Below, in pieces: positions 53,402 through 61,229 of a DNA stretch of 64,000 bases (its first letter is position 1; every line of letters begins with the position of its first letter). The notes under the pieces are model-generated. The model did no database searches. It saw only the letters and a program-made list of their open reading frames with translations, and was not told where the DNA came from. This DNA is from Bordetella genomosp. 10 (lineage in GTDB: Bacteria; Pseudomonadota; Gammaproteobacteria; Burkholderiales; Burkholderiaceae_B). The position numbers were made by a program, and so were the translations under genes. The stretch spans positions 992,001 through 1,056,000 of the forward strand of contig NZ_NEVM01000002.1 in NCBI RefSeq assembly GCF_002261225.1, written 5' to 3'.

Positions 53402-54658
53402 TCACAGATGCGCCGCGAGGCGGGCGCAGGCGTGGTCGGTGACTTGCAATGCGAGATCTATGTCCTGAACCGTGTGCGCAAGGCTCAGGAACATGTTGTG
53501 GCGGTGATGCAGGTAGATGCCGTGCTTGATCGCCTCGGCGGCGAAATAAGCGCCCTTGGCGTAATCGGCGTCGTCCTCGAACAGCACCGAAGGCAGTTGC
53601 GCGGGGCCCGTTTGCCGGATGGCCAGGCCATGGCGGGCGGCCTGGCGGGCCAGGCCGTCGCGCAGGCGTTGTCCCGTTTCTTCGAAATGCCGGATGGCGT
53701 CGTTGTTTTCCAGGACGTCCAGGGTGGCCAAGGCGGCGGCCATGGCGACGCCGCCCATCCAGAACGAACCCGTGACGTAGACCTCCTGCGCGGCCTGGCG
53801 GAAAGCGTCGTTGCCGGTGACCGCCGCCAGGGCGTAGCCGTTCGCGATGGCCTTGCTCCAGGCCGATAGATCGGGACGCACGCCCAGGCGTTCCCAACTG
53901 CCTTGCATGGACAGGCGGAAGCCGGCGCGCACCTCGTCGACGATCAGGGCCGCGCCGGCCCGGTCGCAGAGGGCGCGGGCCGCGCGCGCGAAGGCCGCGG
54001 TCGGCAGCTCCTGCGGCTGTCCCATATCGTGGCGGAAGGCGGACACCAGGATGGCGGCCAGGTCGTCGCCGGCCTCGCGCACGGCGGCTTCGAGGCTCTC
54101 GACGTCGTTGTAGCGGAAGTAGATGAGATGGGCGCGATCTTCCGCCGTCACGCCGGCCAGCGACGGCGAGCACCAGGGCACGGCGCCGTGGTAAGCCCCC
54201 TTGGCCAGCACGATCTTGCGCTTGCGGGTGCCGGCGCGCGCCATGGTCACCGCGGTGGTGGTCGCGTCCGTGCCGTTTTTCTGGAAGACGGCCCAGTCGG
54301 CGTGCGGCAGCAGATGCACCAGCCGTTCGGAAAGCTCGACCAGCCGGGCGGTGGGACCGTTCATGCAATCGCCCAGCGCCGCCTGGCGCCGCGCCGCCTC
54401 TTCGACGGCGGGGTGCCGATGCCCGACGATGATGGGCCCCCAGCTACACATGAAGTCCAGATATTCGCGGCCGTCGGCATCCCAGAGGCGGCAACCCTCG
54501 GCCCGCTCGTAGAACTGCGGATAACCGGGCGGCAACAGCCTGGCGTTGAGGTGGCCATACATGCCGCCGGGAATGACGCGCGCCGCGCGGCGGCGCAGGT
54601 CCGCATCGCCGGAAACGCCGCTACTGCCAGGATCCACTACCGGTGAAAGGGCGGTCAT
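53402..54658 (-). CDS. Class III aminotransferase, glutamate-1-semialdehyde aminomutase-like
   Basis: A 418-residue PLP enzyme of aminotransferase class III. The PLP Lys is Lys269 in LSAWSKAIANGY; Asp241 in LIVDEVRAGFR pairs with the pyridine nitrogen; FQKNGTDATTTAVTMARAGT and GAYHGAVPW are family blocks. Wording resembles glutamate-1-semialdehyde 2,1-aminomutase, yet the context is catabolic (split transketolase, peptide-type importer), so it is more likely a transaminase or aminomutase for an imported amine than a heme-pathway enzyme. It heads the operon; an operator-like palindrome lies 36-66 bp upstream of its ATG. Confidence 0.9.
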   Translation of the reverse strand: MTALSPVVDPGSSGVSGDADLRRRAARVIPGGMYGHLNARLLPPGYPQFYERAEGCRLWDADGREYLDFMCSWGPIIVGHRHPAVEEAARRQAALGDCMNGPTARLVELSERLVHLLPHADWAVFQKNGTDATTTAVTMARAGTRKRKIVLAKGAYHGAVPWCSPSLAGVTAEDRAHLIYFRYNDVESLEAAVREAGDDLAAILVSAFRHDMGQPQELPTAAFARAARALCDRAGAALIVDEVRAGFRLSMQGSWERLGVRPDLSAWSKAIANGYALAAVTGNDAFRQAAQEVYVTGSFWMGGVAMAAALATLDVLENNDAIRHFEETGQRLRDGLARQAARHGLAIRQTGPAQLPSVLFEDDADYAKGAYFAAEAIKHGIYLHHRHNMFLSLAHTVQDIDLALQVTDHACARLAAHL

Positions 54659-54693
54659 ATTCTTTCCTGTCCGTGTGCTGCGGTTGGTTTATG

Positions 54694-54724
54694 CGAACAC
54701 GATACATGATATATGATGTTATCG
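54694..54724. promoter_or_regulatory. GntR-type operator copy 1, before the aminotransferase operon
   Basis: CGAACACGATACATGATA runs on into TATGATGTT; 23 of 27 positions match the reverse complement of copy 2 (55592-55618). Half-sites AACACGATACAT and AACATCATATAT form an imperfect dyad. It lies in the 125-bp gap between the aminotransferase start and the end of the GntR gene. Binding by the neighbouring GntR regulator is inferred. Confidence 0.72.
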
Positions 54725-54783
54725 AAAACGGGAAAACCCGGATCGAACCGCGGCCCGTGAGCCCGCCCCGCGATCCCGGCCCG

Positions 54784-55527
54784 CTATGCGCGAGCCGTCT
54801 TGCGCGGCGCGCGCCGCACCGATTTGGTGGAGGATTTTTTGACGGGTTCGACGTCCTTGCCGTCGATGCTGGCCAGGTAGTTGATGAACTGTTCGCCACC
54901 TTCGATCAAGTCCTGTTCGACCGCGGTCTTCAGCGCCTGCGGGTCGCGGGCCTTGATCGCCGCGACGATCTGCTCGTGCTGGTGGTCGCCGTGGTAGGTC
55001 GGATGGCCGTGCGGATAGAGGTAGTTCAGCAGCGGCCCCGCCTGTATCCACAGGCGTTCGAGGATGTCCGTCAGTTGCCCCATGCCGGAGCGGCGATAGA
55101 GGAGGAAGTGGAAATCGAAATTCGATTGCACCGCCTGCGGATAGTCCTTTTCCTGTTCGGCGCGCACCAGCGTGGCGTGGGCGCGTTCGAGGTCGGCGAT
55201 GAAGGCCGCGTCGACGTGGGGCAGCGCCTCGACGGCGGCCATGGGCTCGAGCAGCAGGCGCAGGCGCCGGATCTCCATGTACTCGGCCAGTGACAGGCGG
55301 CGGGTGAGGAAATAGTAGCCCGCCTTCATCTCGATGGCGCCGTCGTTGGCCAGCAGCAGGATGGCTTCGCGCACGGGGGTTTCGCTGACTTGCAGGTCGG
55401 CGGCGAGCTCCTTGATCTTCAGCCGCTCGCCGGGCTGGAAGCGGCCCGACATGAGGCGGTCGCGCAGGGTGCGGTAGACCTGGCCGGTCAGGCTCGTGCG
55501 GGTGACGGACGGTTGCTCGATTGCCAT
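54784..55527 (-). CDS. GntR-family (FCD-type) transcriptional regulator
   Basis: A 247-residue GntR regulator: winged HTH at about residues 10-78 (LKIKELAADLQVSETPVREAILLLANDGAIE), then the all-alpha FCD domain (about 88-215), and a basic Lys/Arg tail (KKSSTKSVRRAPRKTARA). It lies between the aminotransferase/transketolase operon and the divergent ABC-importer operon. Near-identical palindromes flank it on both sides, so it probably represses both transcription units and itself until a pathway intermediate binds. ATG 55527 is preferred to longer in-frame extensions because it starts the HTH domain normally. Confidence 0.92.
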   Translation of the reverse strand: MAIEQPSVTRTSLTGQVYRTLRDRLMSGRFQPGERLKIKELAADLQVSETPVREAILLLANDGAIEMKAGYYFLTRRLSLAEYMEIRRLRLLLEPMAAVEALPHVDAAFIADLERAHATLVRAEQEKDYPQAVQSNFDFHFLLYRRSGMGQLTDILERLWIQAGPLLNYLYPHGHPTYHGDHQHEQIVAAIKARDPQALKTAVEQDLIEGGEQFINYLASIDGKDVEPVKKSSTKSVRRAPRKTARA

Positions 55528-55591
55528 GGCGTCTGTACTGGTGAAGGTGGGGGCCCCTAGTAGAACTACTAATGCCGGGGCAGGTTGTAAA

Positions 55592-55618
55592 AACACCATA
55601 TATTATATATCGTGTTCG
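55592..55618. promoter_or_regulatory. GntR-type operator copy 2, between the GntR gene and ABC importer operon
   Basis: The dyad AACACCATATAT / ATATATCGTGTT is a 12-bp imperfect inverted repeat around a central T. It lies 32-58 bp upstream of the substrate-binding-protein ATG and 65-91 bp upstream of the gntR ATG. On the opposite strand it reads CGAACACGATATATAATA and onward, matching copy 1. Confidence 0.75.
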
Positions 55619-55649
55619 GAACTCGTCCTGAACCGCAAGGGGTCCAAGC

Positions 55650-57194
55650 ATGGTTTTGAAACGCACACTGACGGTTGCGGCGCTGCTCGGCGCGATGTCC
55701 CTGGCGGCGGCCCCCGCGGCGGAGGACGCGCCGAAGAAGGGCGGCACGCTGGTCTACGCCGACCTGTCCGGCCCCAACACCCTGGACCCGCAGGTCGCCG
55801 CCAGCATGGTGGACCTGGAAGTCGTCCATCATATCTACGAAGGCCTGGTGGCCATGGACGCCAAGTACAACGCCAAGCCCATGCTGGCGCGCGAGGCCAA
55901 GGTCAGCGACGACAACAAGACCTATACCTTCGTCCTGCGCAAGGGCGTCAAGTTCCACAACGGCAAGGTCATGACCTCGGCCGATGTCAAGGCCACGTTC
56001 GAACGCTACGCGCGGGTCAGCCCCAACAAGTCCGTGCTCGACGACGTGGCCGGCTACGAGACGCCGGACGCGGACACCTTCGTCATCCACCTGAAGCATT
56101 CCAATACGGTCTTCCTGGACGTGCTGAAGACCCCCGTCTATCCCTTCGTCATCCTGCCCGCCGAGGAGAAGGACAAGCCGGCGCGCGGCGTCGACGTCAT
56201 CGGCACCGGCCCCTTCAAGCTGGGACAGTGGGTGAAGGATAGCTACCTGACGCTGCAGCGCTTCGACGGCTACACGCCCGACGACAGCGCCGGCGGTCCG
56301 GACGGCCTGGCCGGCAAGCGCACCGCCTACGTGGACACGGTGCGCTTCAACTTCGTGCCCGAGGCCAATGCCCGGGTCGCGGCCATGCAGACCGGCGAGG
56401 CGGTCTTCACCGCGGCGATACCGCCCGAACTGCTGGCGCGCCTGAAGCCGATGAAGTACCTGGAATCGTTCACGACCTATCCCGCCTGCCAGCAGTACTT
56501 CATCGTCAATACCCAGCAGCCGCCCACCGACAAGGTGGAGGTGCGCCAGGCCATACGCACGGCGGTGCACGTGGACGACATCATGAAAGTGATAGGCGCG
56601 TCGCGCAAGAATCACTCGATGGTGTACCCGGACGGCCCGTACTACGGCGGCGAGGTCACCGACGGCCGCTACAACCAGAACGATCCGAAGAAAGCCGCGG
56701 AGCTGCTCAAGCAGGCGGGCTACCAGAACGAGCCCATCGTGCTGCAGACCAACAACAACTACGACTACATGCGCGATGCCTTGCTGGTGTTGTCGGAGCA
56801 GTTGAAGAAAGCCGGCATGAACGCCAAGATGGACATCACGGACTGGACGACGAACGCCTCCAACATGCAGTCCGGCAAGGGCAACTGGAACGTGTCGACC
56901 ACCACGTTCTGCGCCAATCCGCTGCTGGGCCCGCAGCAGTGGCAGGCCATGATCTACAACTTCCCGCACGTCAAGAACGACAAGGTGCTGGACGATGCCT
57001 ACGACACTTTCTACAAGACGCCCGACATGGCCGGCCGCAAGGCCGCGTGGCTGACCATCGAGCAGCGCGTCCTGGACCAGGCCTACATGATCAAGGTGGC
57101 CGACCGCGGCAACGTGCAGGTGATCAACACGCGCAAGGCGGGCGGCTTCGAGCCGTATTACCTGAATCATTTCTGGAACGTCTGGCTCAAGTAA
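55650..57194 (+). CDS. ABC transporter peptide/amine substrate-binding protein (DppA-like)
   Basis: A 514-residue family 5 extracellular solute-binding protein. Signal peptide MVLKRTLTVAALLGAMSLAAAPAA, then GGTLVYADLSGPNTLDPQVAASMVDLEVVHHIYEGLV, the usual start of DppA/OppA-type receptors, and KFHNGKVMTSADVKATFERYA. AAGGGG precedes the ATG. Such receptors bind peptides, opines, nickel chelates or glycosylated amines. It heads an operon of permeases and two ATPases; together they make a complete importer. The operator-like palindrome upstream links it to the GntR regulator. Confidence 0.93.
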   Translation: MVLKRTLTVAALLGAMSLAAAPAAEDAPKKGGTLVYADLSGPNTLDPQVAASMVDLEVVHHIYEGLVAMDAKYNAKPMLAREAKVSDDNKTYTFVLRKGVKFHNGKVMTSADVKATFERYARVSPNKSVLDDVAGYETPDADTFVIHLKHSNTVFLDVLKTPVYPFVILPAEEKDKPARGVDVIGTGPFKLGQWVKDSYLTLQRFDGYTPDDSAGGPDGLAGKRTAYVDTVRFNFVPEANARVAAMQTGEAVFTAAIPPELLARLKPMKYLESFTTYPACQQYFIVNTQQPPTDKVEVRQAIRTAVHVDDIMKVIGASRKNHSMVYPDGPYYGGEVTDGRYNQNDPKKAAELLKQAGYQNEPIVLQTNNNYDYMRDALLVLSEQLKKAGMNAKMDITDWTTNASNMQSGKGNWNVSTTTFCANPLLGPQQWQAMIYNFPHVKNDKVLDDAYDTFYKTPDMAGRKAAWLTIEQRVLDQAYMIKVADRGNVQVINTRKAGGFEPYYLNHFWNVWLK

Positions 57195-57207
57195 GGATAA
57201 GCGGTCC

Positions 57208-58155
57208 ATGTCCCGTATCGTGTCCGCGCGGATCGCCCAGGCCCTGCCCGTGATGTTGATCGTGGCGATCCTCACTTTCTTCCTGATGCACATGCTGCCC
57301 GGCGACCCGGCGGTCATCATCGCCGGCGACCAGGCCGGGCCGGAGGCCGTGGCGGCCATCCGCCATAGCCTGGGCCTGGACCGGCCGCTGCCGGAACAGC
57401 TCTGGCTGTGGCTGACGCACCTGGCGCACGGCAATTTCGGCGATTCGCTGGTGTTGAACCAGCCGGTGCTGCAGGCGGTCACGGAGCGCCTGCCGGTGAC
57501 CTTGTCGCTGGCCGCCGTGGCCTTCGTCATTACCGTGCCGGTGGGCGTGGGCCTGGGCATCGTCGCCGCGTTCTGGCGCAACTCGTGGATCGACTCCGCG
57601 GTGATGGGCTTCGCCCTGCTGGGGGTATCGCTGCCCAGTTTCTGGGTCGGCACCATTTCGGTGATTCTCTTCAGCGTCAACCTGGGATGGCTGCCGACCG
57701 CGGGCTACGTGCCGATCGCGGAAGGCGGGGTGGGGGAGTGGTTCGCCTCGCTGGTGCAGCCGGCGGTGGTGCTGGCCTTGTTCCAGATCGGTTTCCTGGC
57801 GCGCATGACGCGGTCCGAAATGCTGGAAATCCTCGACCAGGATTTCGTCCGCACCGCGCGCGCCAAGGGCGTGTCGGAGTTCGCCACGGTGGGCAAGCAT
57901 GCCTTCCGCAATACGCTGGTGTCGGTGGTGACGGTGGGCGGCTATATCCTGAGCCTGCTGATCGGCGGGTCGGTGGTGGTCGAGCAGGTGTTCGCGCTGC
58001 CGGGCGTGGGGCGGCTGCTGGTGCAGGCCATCATGTCGCGCGACTACCCTACGGTGCAGGGCACGATGCTGCTGCTGGGTTTCGCCTTCGTGTTGATCAA
58101 CGTCCTGATCGACGTGCTCTACACCTACCTGGACCCGCGGGTGCGCTATGACTGA
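57208..58155 (+). CDS. ABC transporter permease (DppB-like)
   Basis: A 315-residue inner-membrane permease with six predicted helices; the first, [23 protein letters not shown], is typical of DppB. The coupling EAA-like loop is [37 protein letters not shown] near residues 205-241. The C-terminal [36 protein letters not shown] is the family ending. It pairs with the DppC-like permease encoded downstream, whose ATG overlaps its 3' end by 8 bp. Confidence 0.95.
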   Translation: MSRIVSARIAQALPVMLIVAILTFFLMHMLPGDPAVIIAGDQAGPEAVAAIRHSLGLDRPLPEQLWLWLTHLAHGNFGDSLVLNQPVLQAVTERLPVTLSLAAVAFVITVPVGVGLGIVAAFWRNSWIDSAVMGFALLGVSLPSFWVGTISVILFSVNLGWLPTAGYVPIAEGGVGEWFASLVQPAVVLALFQIGFLARMTRSEMLEILDQDFVRTARAKGVSEFATVGKHAFRNTLVSVVTVGGYILSLLIGGSVVVEQVFALPGVGRLLVQAIMSRDYPTVQGTMLLLGFAFVLINVLIDVLYTYLDPRVRYD

Positions 58156-59074
58156 CGTCGCGACGGACGCCGCCATCGACAAGGCCCAGGCCCAGGCCCA
58201 GGCCCAGGCCCAGGCCGAAACCGCACCCGCGCAGCCGCGCGCCCTCGTGCTCAAGCGGCTGTGGCGCCATCGTTCCTTCCGCATCGGCGCGATCGTCCTG
58301 CTGCTGATCGTCGGCGCCGCCGTGCTGGCGCCGTTCATCAGCTCAGGCGATCCGATGACCATGCAGATGGTGAACCGCTTCCACGCGCCGTCCGGCGAAT
58401 TCCCGTTCGGCGCCGACCAGTATGGGCGCGACGTCTACACGCGGGTGCTGTACGGCGCGCGGCTGTCGCTGTGGATCGGCTTCAGCGTCGCCATCCTGTC
58501 GGCCATCGGCGGCGCCGTGGTGGGCATGGCGGCCGGCTATTTCTCGCGCCTGGACTCCATCCTGATGCGCTTCATGGACGCCTTGCTGGCGTTCCCCGCC
58601 ATCCTGCTGGCCATCGGCATCAACGCCGTGCTGGGACCGCAGGTGCACAGCGTCATCGTCGCGCTGTCCTGTGCGTATGTGCCCCGCACCGCCCGTATCG
58701 TGCGGGCGTCGGTCCTGGTCATCCGTCGGCTGGACTACGTCGACGCGGCGCGCATCAGCGGCGCCGGCGCCTGGCGCATCCTGACGCGCCACATCCTGCC
58801 CAATACGCTGGCGCCCCTGCTGGTCTCGCTGACCTTCGTGTTCGCGTACGCCATCCTGGCGGAGGCCACGCTCAGCTACCTGGGCATCGGGCCGCCGCCG
58901 CCCACGCCAAGCTGGGGCAACATCATTTCGGAAGGCCGCGACTACGCGGTGGAATCGTGGTGGATCATGCTCTTTCCCGGACTGGCCATCAGCCTGTCCG
59001 CGCTGGCCATCAACCTCCTGGGCGACGGACTGCGCGACGTCCTGGACCCGCGGCTGAAAGTGGAGGGCAACTGA
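58148..59074 (+). CDS. ABC transporter permease (DppC-like) with AQ-repeat N-terminus
   Basis: A 308-residue permease. After a cytoplasmic N-terminus containing five Ala-Gln pairs (encoded by a GCCCAG hexanucleotide array at about 58184-58214), the first helix is [22 protein letters not shown], then [24 protein letters not shown], a DppC/OppC hallmark. The EAA loop is [23 protein letters not shown]. Its stop overlaps the ATG of the first ATPase gene (TGATG at 59072-59076). The hexanucleotide repeat preserves frame at any copy number. Confidence 0.95.
   Translation: MTDVATDAAIDKAQAQAQAQAQAETAPAQPRALVLKRLWRHRSFRIGAIVLLLIVGAAVLAPFISSGDPMTMQMVNRFHAPSGEFPFGADQYGRDVYTRVLYGARLSLWIGFSVAILSAIGGAVVGMAAGYFSRLDSILMRFMDALLAFPAILLAIGINAVLGPQVHSVIVALSCAYVPRTARIVRASVLVIRRLDYVDAARISGAGAWRILTRHILPNTLAPLLVSLTFVFAYAILAEATLSYLGIGPPPPTPSWGNIISEGRDYAVESWWIMLFPGLAISLSALAINLLGDGLRDVLDPRLKVEGN
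58184..58214 (+). repeat. Hexanucleotide (GCCCAG)n array inside the DppC-like gene
   Basis: Five consecutive units encode (Ala-Gln)5 near residue 13 of the permease. Copy-number change would lengthen or shorten the N-terminal tail without frameshift. Confidence 0.8.
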
Positions 59075-60072
59075 TGGCCCTGTTGGAAGTCGAAGACCTG
59101 AACGTGGATTTTCGCGGCGACGGCGGCTGGACCCGCGCCGTCAGCGACGTCGGCTTTTCCGTCGGCGAGAACGCCTCGCTGGGCATCGTGGGCGAATCGG
59201 GCAGCGGCAAGAGCGTGTGCGCGCTGTCCATCCTGCGGCTGCACCACCGGCGCATGTCGCGCATGCCGGGCGCGCGCATCCGCTTCGACGGCCGCGACCT
59301 GCTGACGCTTTCGAACCGCGAACTGCGCCGGGTGCGCGGCGCGGACATCGCGATGATCTTCCAGGACCCCATGACGTCGCTGAACCCGGTGCTGACCGTC
59401 GCCGACCAGATCGGCGAGACGCTGCGCATCCACCAGGGCCTGGACAAGTCCGCGGCGCGGCGCCGCGCGGTGGAGCTGCTGGACATGGTGCGCATTCCGG
59501 ACGCGGCGCGCCGGGTCGACGAGTATCCGCATCGCCTGTCGGGCGGCATGCGCCAGCGGGTGATGATCGCCATGGCCATCGCCTGCCGGCCGCGGCTGCT
59601 GATCGCCGACGAGCCGACCACGGCGCTGGACGTGACCATCCAGGCGCAGATCATGCAGTTGCTGCGCGAGCTGCAGGCGGAGATCGGCATGTCCGTCATC
59701 CTGATCTCGCACGACCTGGGACTGGTCGCCGAATTCGTGCAACGGGTGGTCGTGATGTACGCGGGGCACGTGGTGGAGGAGGCCGACGCGGCCGATATCT
59801 TCACGCGGCCGCTGCATCCCTACACCGAAGGGCTGCTGCGCGCGATTCCCAGGCTGGACCACGACGCGCGCCGGCTGCCGGCGATCCCGGGCAATATCCC
59901 CGCCGCCGGCAACTGGCCGCAAGGCTGCCGCTTCAGCCCGCGCTGCGCCCTCGCGGAACCGGGCTGCCTGGCCGCGCCGCCGCCGCTGGACGACCTGGCC
60001 GGCGGCCGGCGCCTGCGCTGTCCGCCACGGCGCGCCATGGCGCTCGCCGATGCGTTGGAGGGGGTGGCATGA
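59074..60072 (+). CDS. ABC transporter ATP-binding protein (DppD-like)
   Basis: A 332-residue ATPase of oligopeptide-type importers. Walker A GESGSGKSV is at residues 40-48; Q-loop MIFQDPMTSLNPVLT; signature LSGGMRQRVMIAMAIA; Walker B LLIADEPTTALD; switch His in ILISHDLGLVAE. The C-terminal oligopeptide/dipeptide domain CRFSPRCALAEPGC carries Cys residues typical of the family (often an iron-sulfur or zinc site). Its stop overlaps the next ATPase's first ATG (ATGA, 60069-60072). Confidence 0.96.
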   Translation: MALLEVEDLNVDFRGDGGWTRAVSDVGFSVGENASLGIVGESGSGKSVCALSILRLHHRRMSRMPGARIRFDGRDLLTLSNRELRRVRGADIAMIFQDPMTSLNPVLTVADQIGETLRIHQGLDKSAARRRAVELLDMVRIPDAARRVDEYPHRLSGGMRQRVMIAMAIACRPRLLIADEPTTALDVTIQAQIMQLLRELQAEIGMSVILISHDLGLVAEFVQRVVVMYAGHVVEEADAADIFTRPLHPYTEGLLRAIPRLDHDARRLPAIPGNIPAAGNWPQGCRFSPRCALAEPGCLAAPPPLDDLAGGRRLRCPPRRAMALADALEGVA

Positions 60073-61214
60073 GCGCGCCGGGCCGCCCCAAGCGCGAATC
60101 CTCCCTTGGGGAGGAGGTCGCGCAGCGACAGGAGGGCACCATGCACGCGCCGGGCCGCCCCAAGCGCGAATCCTCCCTTGGGGAGGAGGTCGCGCAGCGA
60201 CAGGAGGGCACACCAACCCGTGGTGCGCCGATTGTCCAGGTCGACGGCCTGACGCGCGATTTCAAGCTGGGGCGCGGCGCCGGCAATGCCGTGCTGCGCG
60301 CCGTCGACAACGTCAGTTTCCAGATCGGCGTGGGCGAGACCCTGGGCCTGGTCGGCGAGTCCGGTTCCGGCAAGTCGACCATAGGCCGGATGATGATAGG
60401 CCTGCTGCCGCCGTCGCAAGGCGACATCCGCCTGTTCGGCAGGTCGATCGCCGGCAAGCCGGGCCAGGCCAATCTGAAGGCCGTGCGCCACCGCCTGCAA
60501 TTCGTTTTCCAGGATCCGTATTCGTCGCTGAATCCCCGCATGCGCGTGGGCGACGCCGTGGCCGAGCCCATCGACATCGCCGGCAAGCTGGACGGCAAGG
60601 CGCGCGGCGAGCGCGTCGCCGAACTCTTCGAGATGGTGGGCCTGCCGCCGTCCTTCGCCAGCCGCTTCCCGCACGAGTTCTCCGGCGGCCAGCGCCAGCG
60701 CATCGTCATCGCGCGCGCCCTGGCGCTGAACCCGGATTTCGTCGTCTGCGACGAGGCGGTGGCGTCGCTCGACGTGTCCATGCAGGCGCAGATCGTCAAT
60801 CTGCTGATGGACCTGCAGGACAAGCTGGGCCTGAGCTACCTGTTCATCGCGCACGACCTGGCGGTGGTGCGCGCCATCTCGCAACGGGTGGCCGTGCTGT
60901 ACGCGGGCGAGGTGGTCGAGATCGGCGCGAAGCGCGGTCTCTATGCCTGGCCCCGCCACCCCTACACGCAGGCCTTGCTCAAGGCGGTGCCGCGGCCGGA
61001 AGTCGGCCGTCCGCGCCAGCCTCCCATCAAGGGCGAGCTGCTGAGCGTGCTGGACAAGCCCAAGGGCTGCAGCCTGGCGCCGCGCTGCCCGCACGCCGCC
61101 GAGCGCTGCCGCGAGGAAAAACCCCGCTTGCGCGAGGTCGAGGCGGGCTGGCAGGTCGCCTGCCATTTCCACGAAACCATCAGCCCGGCCGCGCCGGGAT
61201 CCCTGTCCCAGTAA
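60069..61214 (+). CDS. ABC transporter ATP-binding protein (DppF-like) with duplicated N-terminal repeat
   Basis: A 381-residue ATPase. Walker A GESGSGKST is at residues 96-104, Q-loop FVFQDPYSSLNPRM, signature FSGGQRQRIVIARALA, Walker B VVCDEAVASLDVSMQAQ, and C-terminal CSLAPRCPHAAERC. The first about 50 residues are foreign to the family: 22 residues (APGRPKRESSLGEEVAQRQE plus GT) occur twice, at 3-24 and 27-48, encoded by a 72-bp tandem repeat resembling intergenic DNA. Two starts are possible: ATG 60069 (coupled to the upstream stop) or ATG 60141, which has AGGAGG 5 nt upstream supplied by the repeat itself. Confidence 0.94.
   Translation: MSAPGRPKRESSLGEEVAQRQEGTMHAPGRPKRESSLGEEVAQRQEGTPTRGAPIVQVDGLTRDFKLGRGAGNAVLRAVDNVSFQIGVGETLGLVGESGSGKSTIGRMMIGLLPPSQGDIRLFGRSIAGKPGQANLKAVRHRLQFVFQDPYSSLNPRMRVGDAVAEPIDIAGKLDGKARGERVAELFEMVGLPPSFASRFPHEFSGGQRQRIVIARALALNPDFVVCDEAVASLDVSMQAQIVNLLMDLQDKLGLSYLFIAHDLAVVRAISQRVAVLYAGEVVEIGAKRGLYAWPRHPYTQALLKAVPRPEVGRPRQPPIKGELLSVLDKPKGCSLAPRCPHAAERCREEKPRLREVEAGWQVACHFHETISPAAPGSLSQ
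60074..60211 (+). repeat. 72-bp tandem duplication of an intergenic-type repeat within the coding sequence
   Basis: Two copies (60074-60139 and 60146-60211) match without change over 66 bp, at period 72. Each contains CCGGGCCGCCCCAAG (also at 7654-7668), a hairpin TCCTCCC-TTG-GGGAGGA, and AGGAGGGCAC. The period is a multiple of three, so both copies are read through in frame. Confidence 0.9.
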
Positions 61215-61229
61215 AAAGGAATCCGCCTC

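Noticed and set aside
53402..54658. Annotation as hemL (tetrapyrrole biosynthesis)
   Set aside because: It resembles GSAM in sequence, but the operon context and the regulator indicate catabolism; a housekeeping hemL is expected elsewhere.
54694..55618. AT-rich palindromes considered as insertion-sequence or attachment-site remnants
   Set aside because: They lie exactly at promoter positions beside a regulator gene, with no transposase, target duplication or integrase nearby.
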